The notes under the pieces: generated by a model
Database searches by the model: none
What the model was told of the DNA's origin: nothing
What the model saw: only the letters and a program-made list of their open reading frames with translations
Shown: in pieces, positions 33,841 to 43,925 of the stretch
Layout of the letters: each line of letters begins with the position of its first letter
Position numbering within the stretch: the first letter of the stretch is position 1
Origin: Tridacna crocea
Taxonomy: Eukaryota > Mollusca > Bivalvia > Cardiida > Cardiidae
Assembly (NCBI GenBank): GCA_943736015.1
Contig: OX031058.1
Location: forward strand, 21,849,001 to 21,913,000
DNA: 64,000 nucleotides
Direction of reading: 5' to 3'
Made by a program: the position numbers and the translations under genes

Positions 33841-34379
33841 AGAAATTTCACCTTTTTCCACAGTGAAAACAACAATGAAATCCAATGAATAGTTTGAGAG
33901 AAAAAATTTTTCAAAGATTTTACTTTATACCATAAAAGGAAAATGAGTCTCCCAGAAGCCATGTTCTTTGACGGATCTTTTTTTTTTAAGGAATTCTATA
34001 AACCTCTACCTAAGGAACATTCCTGCAAAATAATAATGCTATCCAATTAGCGGTTGGGGAGGAGAAGATTTTTAAAGGTTTTTTACTTTGGTTGCCATGG
34101 CAACCAGAATTCTTCATGGAGCACAATTATTTGAAAAAAATTGAAACAGGACCACCTAAAGAACATTCCTGTAAAATTTGGTAAAAATCCAGTCAGTAGT
34201 TTCTGAGAGGAAGTTTTTTAAAGAAAAAGTTTACAGACGCACAAACGGACAAATGTACGGACGGACAGACGGACACAACACCATGACAAGAGCTCGCTGG
34301 CCTTCGGCCAGTGGAGCTAAAAACCAAAATTTGGCTATTTCAAAGGTATCTTTTTCAGGATTAGACATCCCCTTATTGG

Positions 34380-34440
34380 ACAGTGTAGATCAAAGATCAG
34401 ACTATATGTTCTGTGCTATCTGATCTTGATCAATACTGTC
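34380..34440. repeat. GATCAGACTGCACA hairpin
   Basis: GTGTAGATCAAAGATCAGAC with CTATCTGATCTTGATCAATA. Confidence 0.6.
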
Positions 34441-34465
34441 TGTAAAAGGTCCTTGAGTTGCACTT

Positions 34466-34607
34466 AACCCTTTACCCCATAAGGCATTTCTATAGTATCT
34501 CTAGTATCCCTGATAACAGCAAGGATGCAGCTGTTTCTTATTTGTATATGACACCTTTTGATAGAGTAGAAAACTTTGTGGCAAAAGTCGAAATTGCTTG
34601 TCACGCA
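34466..34607 (-). mobile_element. Palindromic MITE, subfamily C, half
   Basis: TTAACCCTTTACCCCATAAG, CAGCTGTTTCTTATTTGTAT, then GAAATTGCTTGTCACGC; ends at the palindrome. Confidence 0.75.
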
Positions 34608-34849
34608 TTTTGCGAGTTTGCTAGTGTTTACTTCGAACCCTGGATTTAACCAATTTGCAATGGAAATAGGGACGTTTTAACCAAAAGCGGGATGTTTTGA
34701 CTGTGGGACGTTTTATCCGGATACCGTCTGCGCATGTGCAAAACGCGCTTAAACTTTTACCTGAAGGGATTCCTCATATCTGTAAATATATTCTTTATTT
34801 ACTGAATACTACAAATATGCACTGCGACTGATGTCGCCGTGCAATTATG

Positions 34850-36175
34850 GTCAAAGCGAAAAAACTCGTACAATCTGTTTATCCATTAGTTACTCTCCCT
34901 TTGTCTACTCCCCCGCCCCACCTCGGAATAGTCTTTTTTTCAACTATTAGAAACAGTCATACCGGAACATAAAGAGGCGGTGCAAGGTTAATTTTTTACC
35001 CATACGGTCTATCGAAAGAACCCTTTCCTATGTTAACCCTTATCCCGCTTATTAATTAAAATAAAAGTTTCAAGCCTAGTCTGTGCTGTTTCAAAGAAGT
35101 TTTCTGTTAGGAAAATGTTCCGATTGAACTATGTAGATTTTAGGTCAAAGAACACCTTTGTTAGTACACTAAAATTTAGTCTGTGCTGATTTTTAAAGTA
35201 ATGGTTTGCCTGCTTGTATTTTTCTGTCAAAGGCAGGATGTTGTGGCGTTTTTTTTTTAAAAAAAATCAATTTATTGTCTAAGGGATTAAGTGTTCAAAT
35301 TAATAAAGAGTGGTCTCCGCTCTTCACTAAAAAAAAGGGGGGGGGGGTGGAAGTGGTGGGGTCTAAACTGGAGACAGCATCAATAATATTCGGAATAAAA
35401 CATAGCTCTCATCTCCATTAAATACATGTAGCTTGGAAGATTCGGGTATGCTTTCACTTTCTGCCCCATGCTCCTCACGGTTAATGATTAAAGAAATGAT
35501 TTCAATTCAGCCCAAACAGTCGATATTATAGTTCATAATCTCGAAAACCTAATTTAACTAAATTATGTTGTTTGCTTATGAATTTAAATTGTAACATAAG
35601 AAAGCTTATAAATTTATCGTATACAGTCATCAGTATGAAAAATATATTCATATTCTACCTGAGTTCCAACTTTGATAACCGAATTGTTACTTCAACGTTT
35701 GAAATTTTGGCGGTCGCTTTGTTTACAAATGTGACGAAACACAAGGGAGACTACAACCTGTTCAACAATGGTAAACAAGTCTGCAAATGGTTTTTTTGTT
35801 CTTTTTTCTTTCTTTAGTCTACTAGATCATGATATTTTCAGAAGTAGATGATTCCCCAATCCTGTCATAAACTAATAATGGCAGCTCTCTGAACATTTTT
35901 TTTTTGGATACAGGTCGTCTTCAGAAACGGCAATGATGTTTATTCGTCTTTGGTTTTAAGTTGTCAAAGAATATAAGGGACGTAACTCTGCCATTAAGGA
36001 AGTGATATCAGTATGTATGAGTTTTCTCCCTTTGACCATAAAATTGTTCCTAATATTCCAGCCGGTTCTGGTTCATGCCACACAGAACTTCCTATTGAGG
36101 AAAATCAGTGTAAACAGAGTGGAAAGAATTGTTCATGAAATACAGGAACTTCTAAAAGTAGCAAAAATTATTGGT
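34850..36175. repeat. Duplicated block U3
   Basis: Colinear with U4 (40630-41940): GGAATAGTCTTTTTTTCAAC, GTTCAAATTAATA, TTTCTCCCTTTGACCATAAA, CATGAAATACAGGAACTTCT. No convincing ORF. Confidence 0.88.
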
Positions 36176-37103
36176 TAGAGGAATGAATGAACTGATACTG
36201 ACTTAGTGTTTGGCAGAACCTCGGTCATTCTATTCCTAATACAGATGCATTTAGATCTAACTGTCACCAAAGGCGACGTTACATTTTGACTGGTCGCCCT
36301 TGGGTACAGAAACGACCAAGACAAAATCAGTTGAAATCTTCGCTCATTTTTTGTGCTCAAGTTTGAACTCTCTTAATTCTGCAAATTGACCACAAGACTA
36401 TGATTGCGTATTCAATATTCCTTCGTTTGAAATACAAAAAATTCTCTGTTGAAACACTGAATATAAGAGCAAATTGTGCATTTCATTAAATATTGTGTTT
36501 CTCAAAATGTTTATATTGTCGAACACACAAAATAGCCGCCAAGCACATTAACCAGATGTAGTGTTTTTTCCGAGATTTACAAATTATAAATGACTTCTGC
36601 AAGCTCAGATCCTATTTACCTGTAGATTAGGATTAAGATATAACTTGGGTAATAGGTTATGATATATATTCATTTCATGCTGTCCGGTAGGATATTGAGA
36701 AGTAGCAGTGAAAATATTTTTCCATCTTACATTGGTACCACCAGTGGAAATACCGATTTTCATGTTCTTAAATTGTTGCCTAAGTTAATTGCGCCTACCT
36801 TGCAACCAGATGGAAATATGAAGTCATTTACCTTACATTTCTGGCGCTTTACGTAAGATTGTAATGCGTTGCTATGCAGGAAAGGTACGCAATGGGCAAT
36901 AACGGAAAAGAACTGTACTGGACTTTGATAAAGCTCCTCCCAGAAAGGGTTAAAAGGATGAAATGGAGAGAATATTTGTTTTTTTGGGGTGAAAGATCAA
37001 AATTTATTTCATCTCGTGTACATCACCGGTAATATTTTCACTTGTGGCTGCACCACTCATGAAAATACCGATGGTGTCCACTCGATTAAATAAATTTCGA
37101 TCT
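36176..37103. other. No gene seen
   Basis: Between block U3 and a MITE remnant; no ORF with coding character. Confidence 0.45.
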
Positions 37104-37265
37104 TTCACCGAAAAAAGCAAATATGCTGGCAACCATTCTTCTCCTTTTCCCACAATGTTTTATACCCTTCTCATATCATGTTTTAATTTTTCAGCCACAT
37201 TTATTTTGTATGCAAGTGCTTTTAACTTGGTATAGCCCTAAATCTTATCGTTTGATAAAGAGTGA
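37104..37265 (+). mobile_element. Palindromic MITE, right part
   Basis: ATGCTGGCAACCATTC centre, CCCACAATGTTTTATACCC, TTTGATAAAGAGTGAA end. Confidence 0.65.
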
Positions 37266-37364
37266 AAAAGCAAAACCTCCTCAAAGTCCTAAACTCAGGC
37301 AACCAAAAAGGTGTGACTGAAGAACTGGAAGTTGGTTTCGGAAGGGTTGAAAACAATGTGGTAC

Positions 37365-37593
37365 TTAACCCATTAACACACGATAGTATTTTAGACTGGT
37401 CCAAATTGAAAGCATTTGCAGACGACAAAATAAAAATGACTGAAAATTTGAAATTTGTTTTGTGAGGGGTAGAAAACATTGTTGGAAAAGGAGAAAATGC
37501 TGGTTAGCAGCATTTTCTCCTTTTCCCACAATGTTTTCTAATGGCTTCTTGCTCAGGGGCGTCAAAAGTAGGGATTGTGTGGTAATGGGTTAA
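37365..37593 (-). mobile_element. Palindromic TTAA MITE, full (229 bp)
   Basis: Both TTAA kept; core GCTGGTTAGCAGC with TTGTTGG/CCCACAATG mismatches. Confidence 0.92.
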
Positions 37594-37594
37594 A

Positions 37595-37807
37595 TTAACC
37601 ACTAATACTATGCATTGCTTGCAGGAGCCTTTGGAAAATATTGTTGCAAAAGGTGAAATTGCTCGTCACAAGCAATTTCACCTTTTGTCACAATGTTTTC
37701 TATGCTATCGAAGGGTGTCATATACACATAAGAAACGGCTTCATCCATGCTGTTATTTAGGGTCAATTAGAGATACCATAGAAATGTGTTATGGGGTAAA
37801 GGGTTAA
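37595..37807 (+). mobile_element. Palindromic TTAA MITE, subfamily C
   Basis: Core GAAATTGCTCGTCACAAGCA; right arm GTGTCATATACACATAAGAA and ATGGGGTAAAGGGTTAA differ wholly from subfamily A. A half copy follows (37808-37881). Confidence 0.85.
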
Positions 37808-38004
37808 ATGTTTTCAAAATGCTTTTGAAAGGCTTATTTCTCAGCATTGTTAAAATGCCGGATTGTGTTGTAAAGAGTTAATGTGATTAGTGGCAAGGTG
37901 TGAAAATACTCAATGCTAAATTAATTAATTTTGATTTTCTGCCTAGCACCTTTACCAGCAAATTGTTTTTAGATTATTCTGCTGGTTCTCTTGTTCTTAG
38001 GGTG

Positions 38005-38120
38005 CCAAGCCTGACTCAAATACAAATACAAATACAATAACATTTATATAGCGCGAAATTTATACAACATATTCTTCTGCGCTTTACAATAATACAGAAG
38101 AACTTATTGATAGTGTTTGT
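38005..38120 (+). repeat. TATATAGCGC...GCGCTTTACA repeat fragment
   Basis: AACATTTATATAGCGCGAAA and CTGCGCTTTACAATAATACA, a widespread metazoan repeat end. Confidence 0.4.
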
Positions 38121-38134
38121 TGCATAGAAATGTT

Positions 38135-38363
38135 TTAACTCTTTACCACACAATCCCGACTTTTAACGACCCTGAGATAGAAGCCTTTTGAAAACATTGT
38201 GGGAAAAGGAGAAAATGCTGGTAACCAGCATTTTCTCCATTTCCCACAATGTTTTCTACCCTGCTGGAAACAAATTTCAATTTTTGAATTACATATAATT
38301 TGTCATCTGCAAGTGCTTTCAATTTGGACCAGTGTACAATTTTGTCATTTGGTAAAGAGTTAA
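38135..38363 (+). mobile_element. Palindromic TTAA MITE, full (229 bp)
   Basis: Both TTAA kept; core GCTGGTAACCAGC with one G/A difference near CTCCATTTCCC. Confidence 0.92.
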
Positions 38364-38371
38364 GGTCCTTC

Positions 38372-38601
38372 TTAATCCTTTCCCAAACAATCCCTGGTTT
38401 TTAAGGGTCAGGAATAGAAGCCTTTTGAAAACATTGTGCGAAAAAGGGGAAAATGCTGGTAACCAGCATTTTCTCCTTTTCCAACAATGTTTTCTACCCT
38501 ATCATATAGAAAAGTCATCTTTTTCGCAACTGTTAATTTGTCATCTGCAAAATGCTTTGAATTTGGTCTGGTTCAAAATTTGCCGTTTGGGAAAGGATTA
38601 A
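38372..38601 (+). mobile_element. Palindromic TTAA MITE, full, B-type arms with A-type core
   Basis: TTAATCCTTTCCCAAACAAT...CGTTTGGGAAAGGATTAA; core GCTGGTAACCAGC. Confidence 0.9.
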
Positions 38602-38626
38602 AAATGTACTTTCACTTTGTACACAT

Positions 38627-38856
38627 TTAACTCTTTACCACACAACAAAATTTTAGACTGTTTCAAATTGAAAGTATTTGCAGACGACAAAATAAAAGTG
38701 ACTGAAAAATTGAAATTTGTTCTGGGAAGGGTAGAAAACACTGTGGGAAAAGGAGAAAATGCTGGTTACCAGCATTTTCTCCTTTTCCTACAGTGTTTTC
38801 AAAAGGCTTCTTTCTCAGGGGCGTCAAAAGTAGGGATTGTGTGGTAATGGGTTTAA
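38627..38856 (-). mobile_element. Palindromic TTAA MITE, full
   Basis: Both TTAA kept; core CACTGTGGG/CCTACAGTG. Confidence 0.92.
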
Positions 38857-38929
38857 GTTTCTTTGGTAGAGGATTTCACCACCTTGGACCAGCACAGGAG
38901 ACAGATTTATCAGCAAGGCATGTTCTTGT

Positions 38930-39290
38930 TCTTGGTATGGCAAATGAATCGCTGGCAGAGGATCTTATTCTGTAACGATCTTCAATTTGATGAAATAGTG
39001 AATGAATGTATGTGGAAAGGGGGGGGGGGCAGTTCATTTTTAGTTTGTACTTAGTCATCCATCCTATAACATCACATAGACAGGAATCAAGCTGTTTCAA
39101 TACTTTAGATTTGTCCTCTTTATCTCCAGGACAGAAACGGAAAGCAACTTTGTGATCATCAGCATAACCATGTAGATCTAGCATTGCTGGATATTTTTTA
39201 ACAATTCTATGCGACGCTGCAATGTAGAGGGTAAAGATTACAGGTCCGGAAAATGCAGCCTGATCTTTGATCTTCACTGTCTATTAACTC
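38930..39290 (-). pseudogene. Non-LTR retrotransposon reverse-transcriptase fragment
   Basis: The minus-strand frame contains GPVIFTLYIAASHRIVKKYP followed by GYADDHKVAFRF, the YADD catalytic box of a reverse transcriptase, and DVIGWMTKYKLKMN. The palm motif before it (PQGS) is lost by deletion, and a run of about ten G interrupts the reading after KMN. It is truncated at both ends. Family not assigned. Confidence 0.75.
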
Positions 39291-39502
39291 ATTAGCAGAC
39301 AACAAAATTTTGGACTGGTCCAAACTGAAAGCATTTGCAGACAACAAAATAAATGTGACTCAAATACTGAAATTTGATTTGGGCAGGATAGAAAAAATTG
39401 TGAGAAAAGGAGAAAATGTTTTAAAATGTTTTACAATGTTTTAAAAGGCTTCCTTCTCAGGGTTGTTAAAACTTGGGATTAATTGTGTGGTAAAGGGTTT
39501 TA
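39284..39502 (-). mobile_element. Palindromic TTAA MITE, core lost
   Basis: Arms clear, but the core is replaced by short ATGTTTTAAA repeats. Confidence 0.75.
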
Positions 39503-39654
39503 GCTAATGATGTGAACTTTGTTGAGTAAACAATACTAAATCATCAAATGGCTGCTTTTCTGAATGGTTAACAAGATTTTATTCACTTTTTATAGAATTC
39601 AATTCCTTGATGAACCAAACAATCTTTGCAAGGTTAAACAGAATTGGATCAACA

Positions 39655-40480
39655 CTGTGAAATTCATTGCCCAAACAAGAAATGGAAATTTGAAACTTTG
39701 AATGGCTACTTTTCCCACACTGATCATCAGTTGTTTTATTTTTCAAAAACAATAGGTTTCAAGCTGTTTATCATACAAAGGAACTGTGCAAGTTTAATGA
39801 AAATCCGGCCCCAAATGCTGACTTCATCGCATTAATAAGAAATGGAAATTTTCAACATTAAATGGCTACGTTCCCCATACTGACTGTCAGATTTTTTTTT
39901 AAAAATTGGTAAGGTATAAGCTAGCTGTTAATAAGACAAAGCAACTGTGTAAGTTTTATGAAAATCTGACCTCATTGCATAAACTGAAGAAATGGAAAAT
40001 TTCATCAGCAAAAGGCTACTTTTCCTATACTGTTCTTTGGATTTTTTTCATATTCAAAAGGATTCACGCTATTTATGTGATTAACAAACTCTGCAAGTTT
40101 TAAAAAAATGTGATAACAAATGCAGACTTTATCAAATAAACAAGAAATGGGAATTTTCACTTTGAAATGGCTACTTTTCCCATAATGCTGGTTGGATTTT
40201 TTTTTTTTCAACAAAATCAATAGAGCTGAAGCTATTGATAAGATAAAAAAAAAAAACTGTGTAAGATTCATTGAAATCTGACCACAATTGTAGACTTTAT
40301 GCCGAAAACAAGAAATGGAAATTTCAAACTTGAAGTAACTACTTTTCCCAAACTATATCTTCGAATTTTGTTGAAAATCAATAGGTTTCAAGCTCTTGAT
40401 AAGATTAAAAAAAAAGCTGTGCAAGTTTCACGAAAATCTGCGGAGAAATTCTTACTTTATCGCGTAAACAAGAAAAAAGA
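39655..40480 (+). repeat. Tandem repeat, about 155-bp unit, 5-6 copies
   Basis: Units start at AAACAAGAAATGGAAATTT-like words near 39672, 39837, 39988, 40140 and 40309, with GGCTACTTTTCCCATACTG, CAAGCT and TGTGCAAGTTT. Ends in GACAGACAGAGAGACAG and CGGACGGCCGGCGG. Confidence 0.8.
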
Positions 40481-40629
40481 TTAACTGATAGACAGACAGA
40501 GAGACAGATGGACGGCCGGTGGACGGACGGCCGGCGGAAATCCCGCCATGACATAGACAGTACAGTTAAAAATCGCTGCGGATCGGTCTCGGATCTGTCA
40601 CAGAATCGTTTCCCGTCAGATTTCATTGA

Positions 40630-41940
40630 GATTTTTATGGCCAAAGGGAAAAAAACTCAAACAATATAATATTCATTAGTTATGAAGAGTACTCTCATTT
40701 CCCCCTCTCGGAATAGTCTTTTTTTCAACTATTACAAGCAGTACATCACACCGAAATTTTAAGAACCGGTGCAGGATTAATTTATACACACCAATGCAGT
40801 CTATCGAAAAACCCGGACCCTCTGTTGACACTTATTCTGCTAAATAAGTAAAATGAGACTTTAGAGAAACCCAGTCTTTTCTGTTTCAAAGGCCAAGGGA
40901 GTATTCTTTTGAAAAATGTTCTGAATGGACCGTGTAGATTCGAAATTAGCCTGCACGTTCATTTGCAAGGACACCTGGGTTAAGTATGTGCTGATGGTTT
41001 CCCCGCTAGTATTTTTCAGTCAAAGGCAGGGTACTGCTGCGTTATTTTGATTAAATCCATTTATAGTCCCTGGGATTAAGTGTTCAAATTAATAGAGAGT
41101 GACCTCCCCTCTTTCAAGCCCCTTCCACTCAAAAAAGGGGGATCTAAACTTGGATCAACATTCATAAAATCGGGAAAAGGCATAGCTTTCATCTCCATTT
41201 AGTAGCCTGGAAGATTCAGGCCTGTATGCTTTCACTATGTGTCCCCTGAACCTTACGGTCAATGATCAAAGAAATTATTGGAATTTGACAATTCAGCCCA
41301 TATTAATGTTATTTATTTAAATAATCTCGAAAAGCTAATTGAACGAAAAGATGTCGTTGGTTCATAAGTTTAAATATTGTAACATAATAAAGCTTATCTA
41401 TCGTATACATTCATGAGTTGATAAATTCAATTGTAAAAGTTACATTTCGATTCTGCACAAGCTTGTACTTTCAATTTCCAAGTTTAAATTTCGGTGGTTG
41501 CCTTGTTTACAAATGTGACGAAATACAAGGGAAACAACCTGTTTACAAAATAGTAACCTCGTCTGCAATTGGTTTTCCTTTCTTTTGTCTTCTGTCATGA
41601 TATTTTCAGAAGTAGCAGCATATCTGCAGTCCGTCTTAAACCAGAAATAGTGACAGCTCTAGGAACATTTTTTTCCCGATACTGATCGTCTTCACAAGCT
41701 GCAGTGATGCTTATTCGTCTTCGGTTTTATGCAGTCTTCAAATGTAAGGGAAGTAACTCTGCCATAAAAAAGTTATGTCATTAAATACGAGTTTTCTCCC
41801 TTTGACCATAAAATTACTCCTAATTTTAACCGGTTTTGGTTCGTGTCACGCGCAACTTCCCATTGACGTAAATCAGTGTTAACAGAGAGAAATTTAAAGT
41901 GTTCATGAAATACAGGAACTTCTAAAAGTCACACAAATTA
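40630..41940. repeat. Duplicated block U4
   Basis: Paralogue of U3, same orientation. ATGGCCAAAGGGAAAAAAAC near the start parallels ATGGTCAAAGGGAAACAAC in U1, so all four blocks may be related. Confidence 0.86.
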
Positions 41941-42095
41941 ATATGAACATAGGCAAAGCCTAGAAAAGGGTGAAAGAGACTTTTTTCCAAGACATATACA
42001 ACCATAATCCGCACAGCAACGAATCTGTGCAGATATGTCTTTTTTACACTGCCCAGCAAATTTTTGATGGCAGTAGATATACGTATGCTGCTTTG

Positions 42096-42331
42096 ACTAT
42101 CAAATGACAAATTCTAGACTCTTCTAAATTGAAAATTTCTGTAATGAATATTCGAAAGTGGGACAAATGAAACAAGGGTCCTCAACAGGGTCGAAAACAT
42201 TGTGGAAAATGGGAAAAAAAAAAAAAACCCTCGCTGGTTCCCAGAATTTTCTTCTTCTCCCGCAAGTTCCTCAGAATCCTTCTCCTTAAGGGTCGTTTAG
42301 ACTTAATTGGGACTGTGTTGTAGAGAGTTAA
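42096..42331 (-). mobile_element. Palindromic TTAA MITE, diverged
   Basis: Poly-A expansion in the left core arm; GCTGGTTCCCAG centre; right TTAA kept. Confidence 0.65.
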
Positions 42332-42523
42332 CTTGTGAAGAAATTTAACTCCAGATTATCAAACACAAAATATAATAACTTCATGAGAAAACACACACGT
42401 TTCTTTACTTTATTTATGTCTTTTCAACAGATGTAAAAAACAACAACTTCTCATCAACTCTACATCACAATAACGGCATAAAGATAAAAGTTGACAACAT
42501 GGTGGTAAACTATCATTACATAT

Positions 42524-42988
42524 TTATTGGGGGTACGAATTCTCAAGAGAACTCGTATCCAGGGTACGGCTTCTCTCGGGAGAACTCGTACCCTTGAGAT
42601 TGGGATACGAATTCTCCAGGGACTGAGTACGAGTTTTCCAGAGTACAACTTCTCCTGACACCATGGAATTCATTAATAAAACCTCGAGGACATTGCACAG
42701 ATAGCCAGAATGTTTTACTTTTTCCACAGTGATTTTTAATTTCAAAGGAAAATGCTGCCAACTGATTGACAAGGAACCGTATCGATCAATGTATGTCAGA
42801 CACGATTTCCGTTTCGTGAAAACAATTTCCTTTCCGTTAAAAAATAAACCATTGAGTTCTTTAGGCTTTACCCAGAATTCACGGATTTCGACTGATACAG
42901 GTTGCCGGACGTCCAACCATCTGCAACCAATATCTGCATCAGATTTATGAATTCTTTTCCAGCGCATGGTCCAGAGGCGGCCATTCAA
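42524..42988 (-). CDS. Hypothetical 154-codon ORF
   Basis: Not recognised. Longest ORF here not explained by repeat translation; begins MNGRLWTMRWKRIHKSDADI and contains EIREFWVKPKELNGLFF. The last 40 or so codons overlap a cluster of short inverted repeats (42532-42660), so the C terminus is doubtful. It lies 0.9 kb upstream of FIBP on the other strand. Could be an exon, a decayed gene or chance. Confidence 0.22.
   Translation of the reverse strand: MNGRLWTMRWKRIHKSDADIGCRWLDVRQPVSVEIREFWVKPKELNGLFFNGKEIVFTKRKSCLTYIDRYGSLSISWQHFPLKLKITVEKVKHSGYLCNVLEVLLMNSMVSGEVVLWKTRTQSLENSYPNLKGTSSPERSRTLDTSSLENSYPQ
42532..42660. repeat. Cluster of short inverted repeats
   Basis: GGGTACGAATTCTC/GAGAACTCGTATCC and GGGTACGGCTTCTC/GAGAACTCGTACCC form adjacent stems; a third, looser copy follows (GGGATACGAATTCTCC, GAGTACGAGTTTTCC). 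Confidence 0.7.
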
Positions 42989-43493
42989 AAAGTAACATCC
43001 CCTTTTGGGACAGTTATCTGCACTAGATAATTATTCAGTTGTTAAATCTGTATTACTCGAATAAATTGACCTGAAATTGAACTTTAGTTTATGCAAAGAA
43101 TATTTGAAGAGTGAATAGATTATATGACCATTTGGCCTTGGTAGTGGCCAGTAAGGAAAATAGTAACAGATTACACTTGACTTGAAGAGTGTCTCAGATG
43201 TAATCATCAGAATCAATCATAAGAATACCTTTTTTGCATGTTGGAGGACAACTCTACCTCCAGATTAAGTTAATTGTTCAACAAAATAGATCTTATTAAT
43301 CCTAAGTATGTGATGATTTTCTTGGTATAATCAGGGATTCTATATACACAATGTAGCCGCAACGTCAGTACATGTATTATAGGGGGCGCTGTTTAGGTAC
43401 GGCAGTGAAAAAATCGATATTTATTCTTATCGGCTATAGCGTTTCTTATCCCTGTTATATATGATCCCTGGTATAATGCATCCTATAAATGCA

Positions 43494-43723
43494 TTAACCC
43501 AGTACACACAGCAAAACTTTAGACACTTCTAAATTGAAAGCATTTGCATACGACAATTTAGATGTGGGTCTAATGATGGAAGTTGTCTATATAAGGGTAG
43601 AAAACAATGTGGGAAAAGGAGAAAATGCTGGTTACCAGCATTTTCTTCTTTTCCCACAATGTTTTCGGAAGGCTTAATTCTTCTCAGGGTCATTAAAAGT
43701 TGTCATTGTATGTAAAGGGTTAA
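43494..43723 (-). mobile_element. Palindromic TTAA MITE, full
   Basis: Both TTAA kept; core nearly perfect, GCTGGTTACCAGC. About 120 bp left of the FIBP start codon exon. Confidence 0.92.
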
Positions 43724-43800
43724 ACCCATTTTTTGTAGAGTGTTACTGATATATTTTCCATTGCAGTTTGTGTTATACATACTTAAATCGTATATTTCAG

Positions 43801-43843
43801 AAATATCTTTGACAGATAACCATTGGTTAACATCTAGACTAGT
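43801..43843 (+). other. FIBP: FIBP 5' UTR part of first coding exon (probable)
   Basis: A good acceptor (TATATTTCAG at 43791-43800) lies 43 bp before the ATG, and stops occur in frame upstream, so a non-coding first exon probably lies further left. No promoter was identified. Confidence 0.45.
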
Positions 43844-43925
43844 ATGAGCATAGTGGATGTTTTGGTTGGAAACTACACCATTATTGACTTTGAGTTGTAT
43901 GATCTTTGGGTGAATGGATTGTCAG
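43844..43925 (+). CDS. FIBP: FIBP coding exon 1
   Basis: Residues 1-27 plus one base. Start ATGAGC gives [20 protein letters not shown], matching the FIBP N terminus. Donor TCAG/GTAAAA. Confidence 0.94.

Larger units (their letters stand above)
33156..34320 (+). mobile_element. Helitron-like non-autonomous insertion (1,165 bp)
   Basis: Boundaries come from the empty site in the paralogous block (junction after 25408): GATAGTAA/AAACCAAAATTT is continuous there and split here, with no target duplication. The 3' end has a hairpin GCTGGCC-TTC-GGCCAGTGG followed by AGCTAA, as in CTRR ends; the 5' end reads CTAGAGGCGCTTGAGCGCC. Contains two MITE copies, 'CAGTAGTTTCTGAGAGGAAG'-type sequence and ACGGACAGACGGACAC near the end. 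No Rep/helicase. Confidence 0.7.
30880..34462. repeat. Duplicated block U2
   Basis: Paralogue of U1 in the same orientation, lengthened by the Helitron-like insertion at 33156-34320. Matching continues on both sides of the insertion. Confidence 0.88.
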
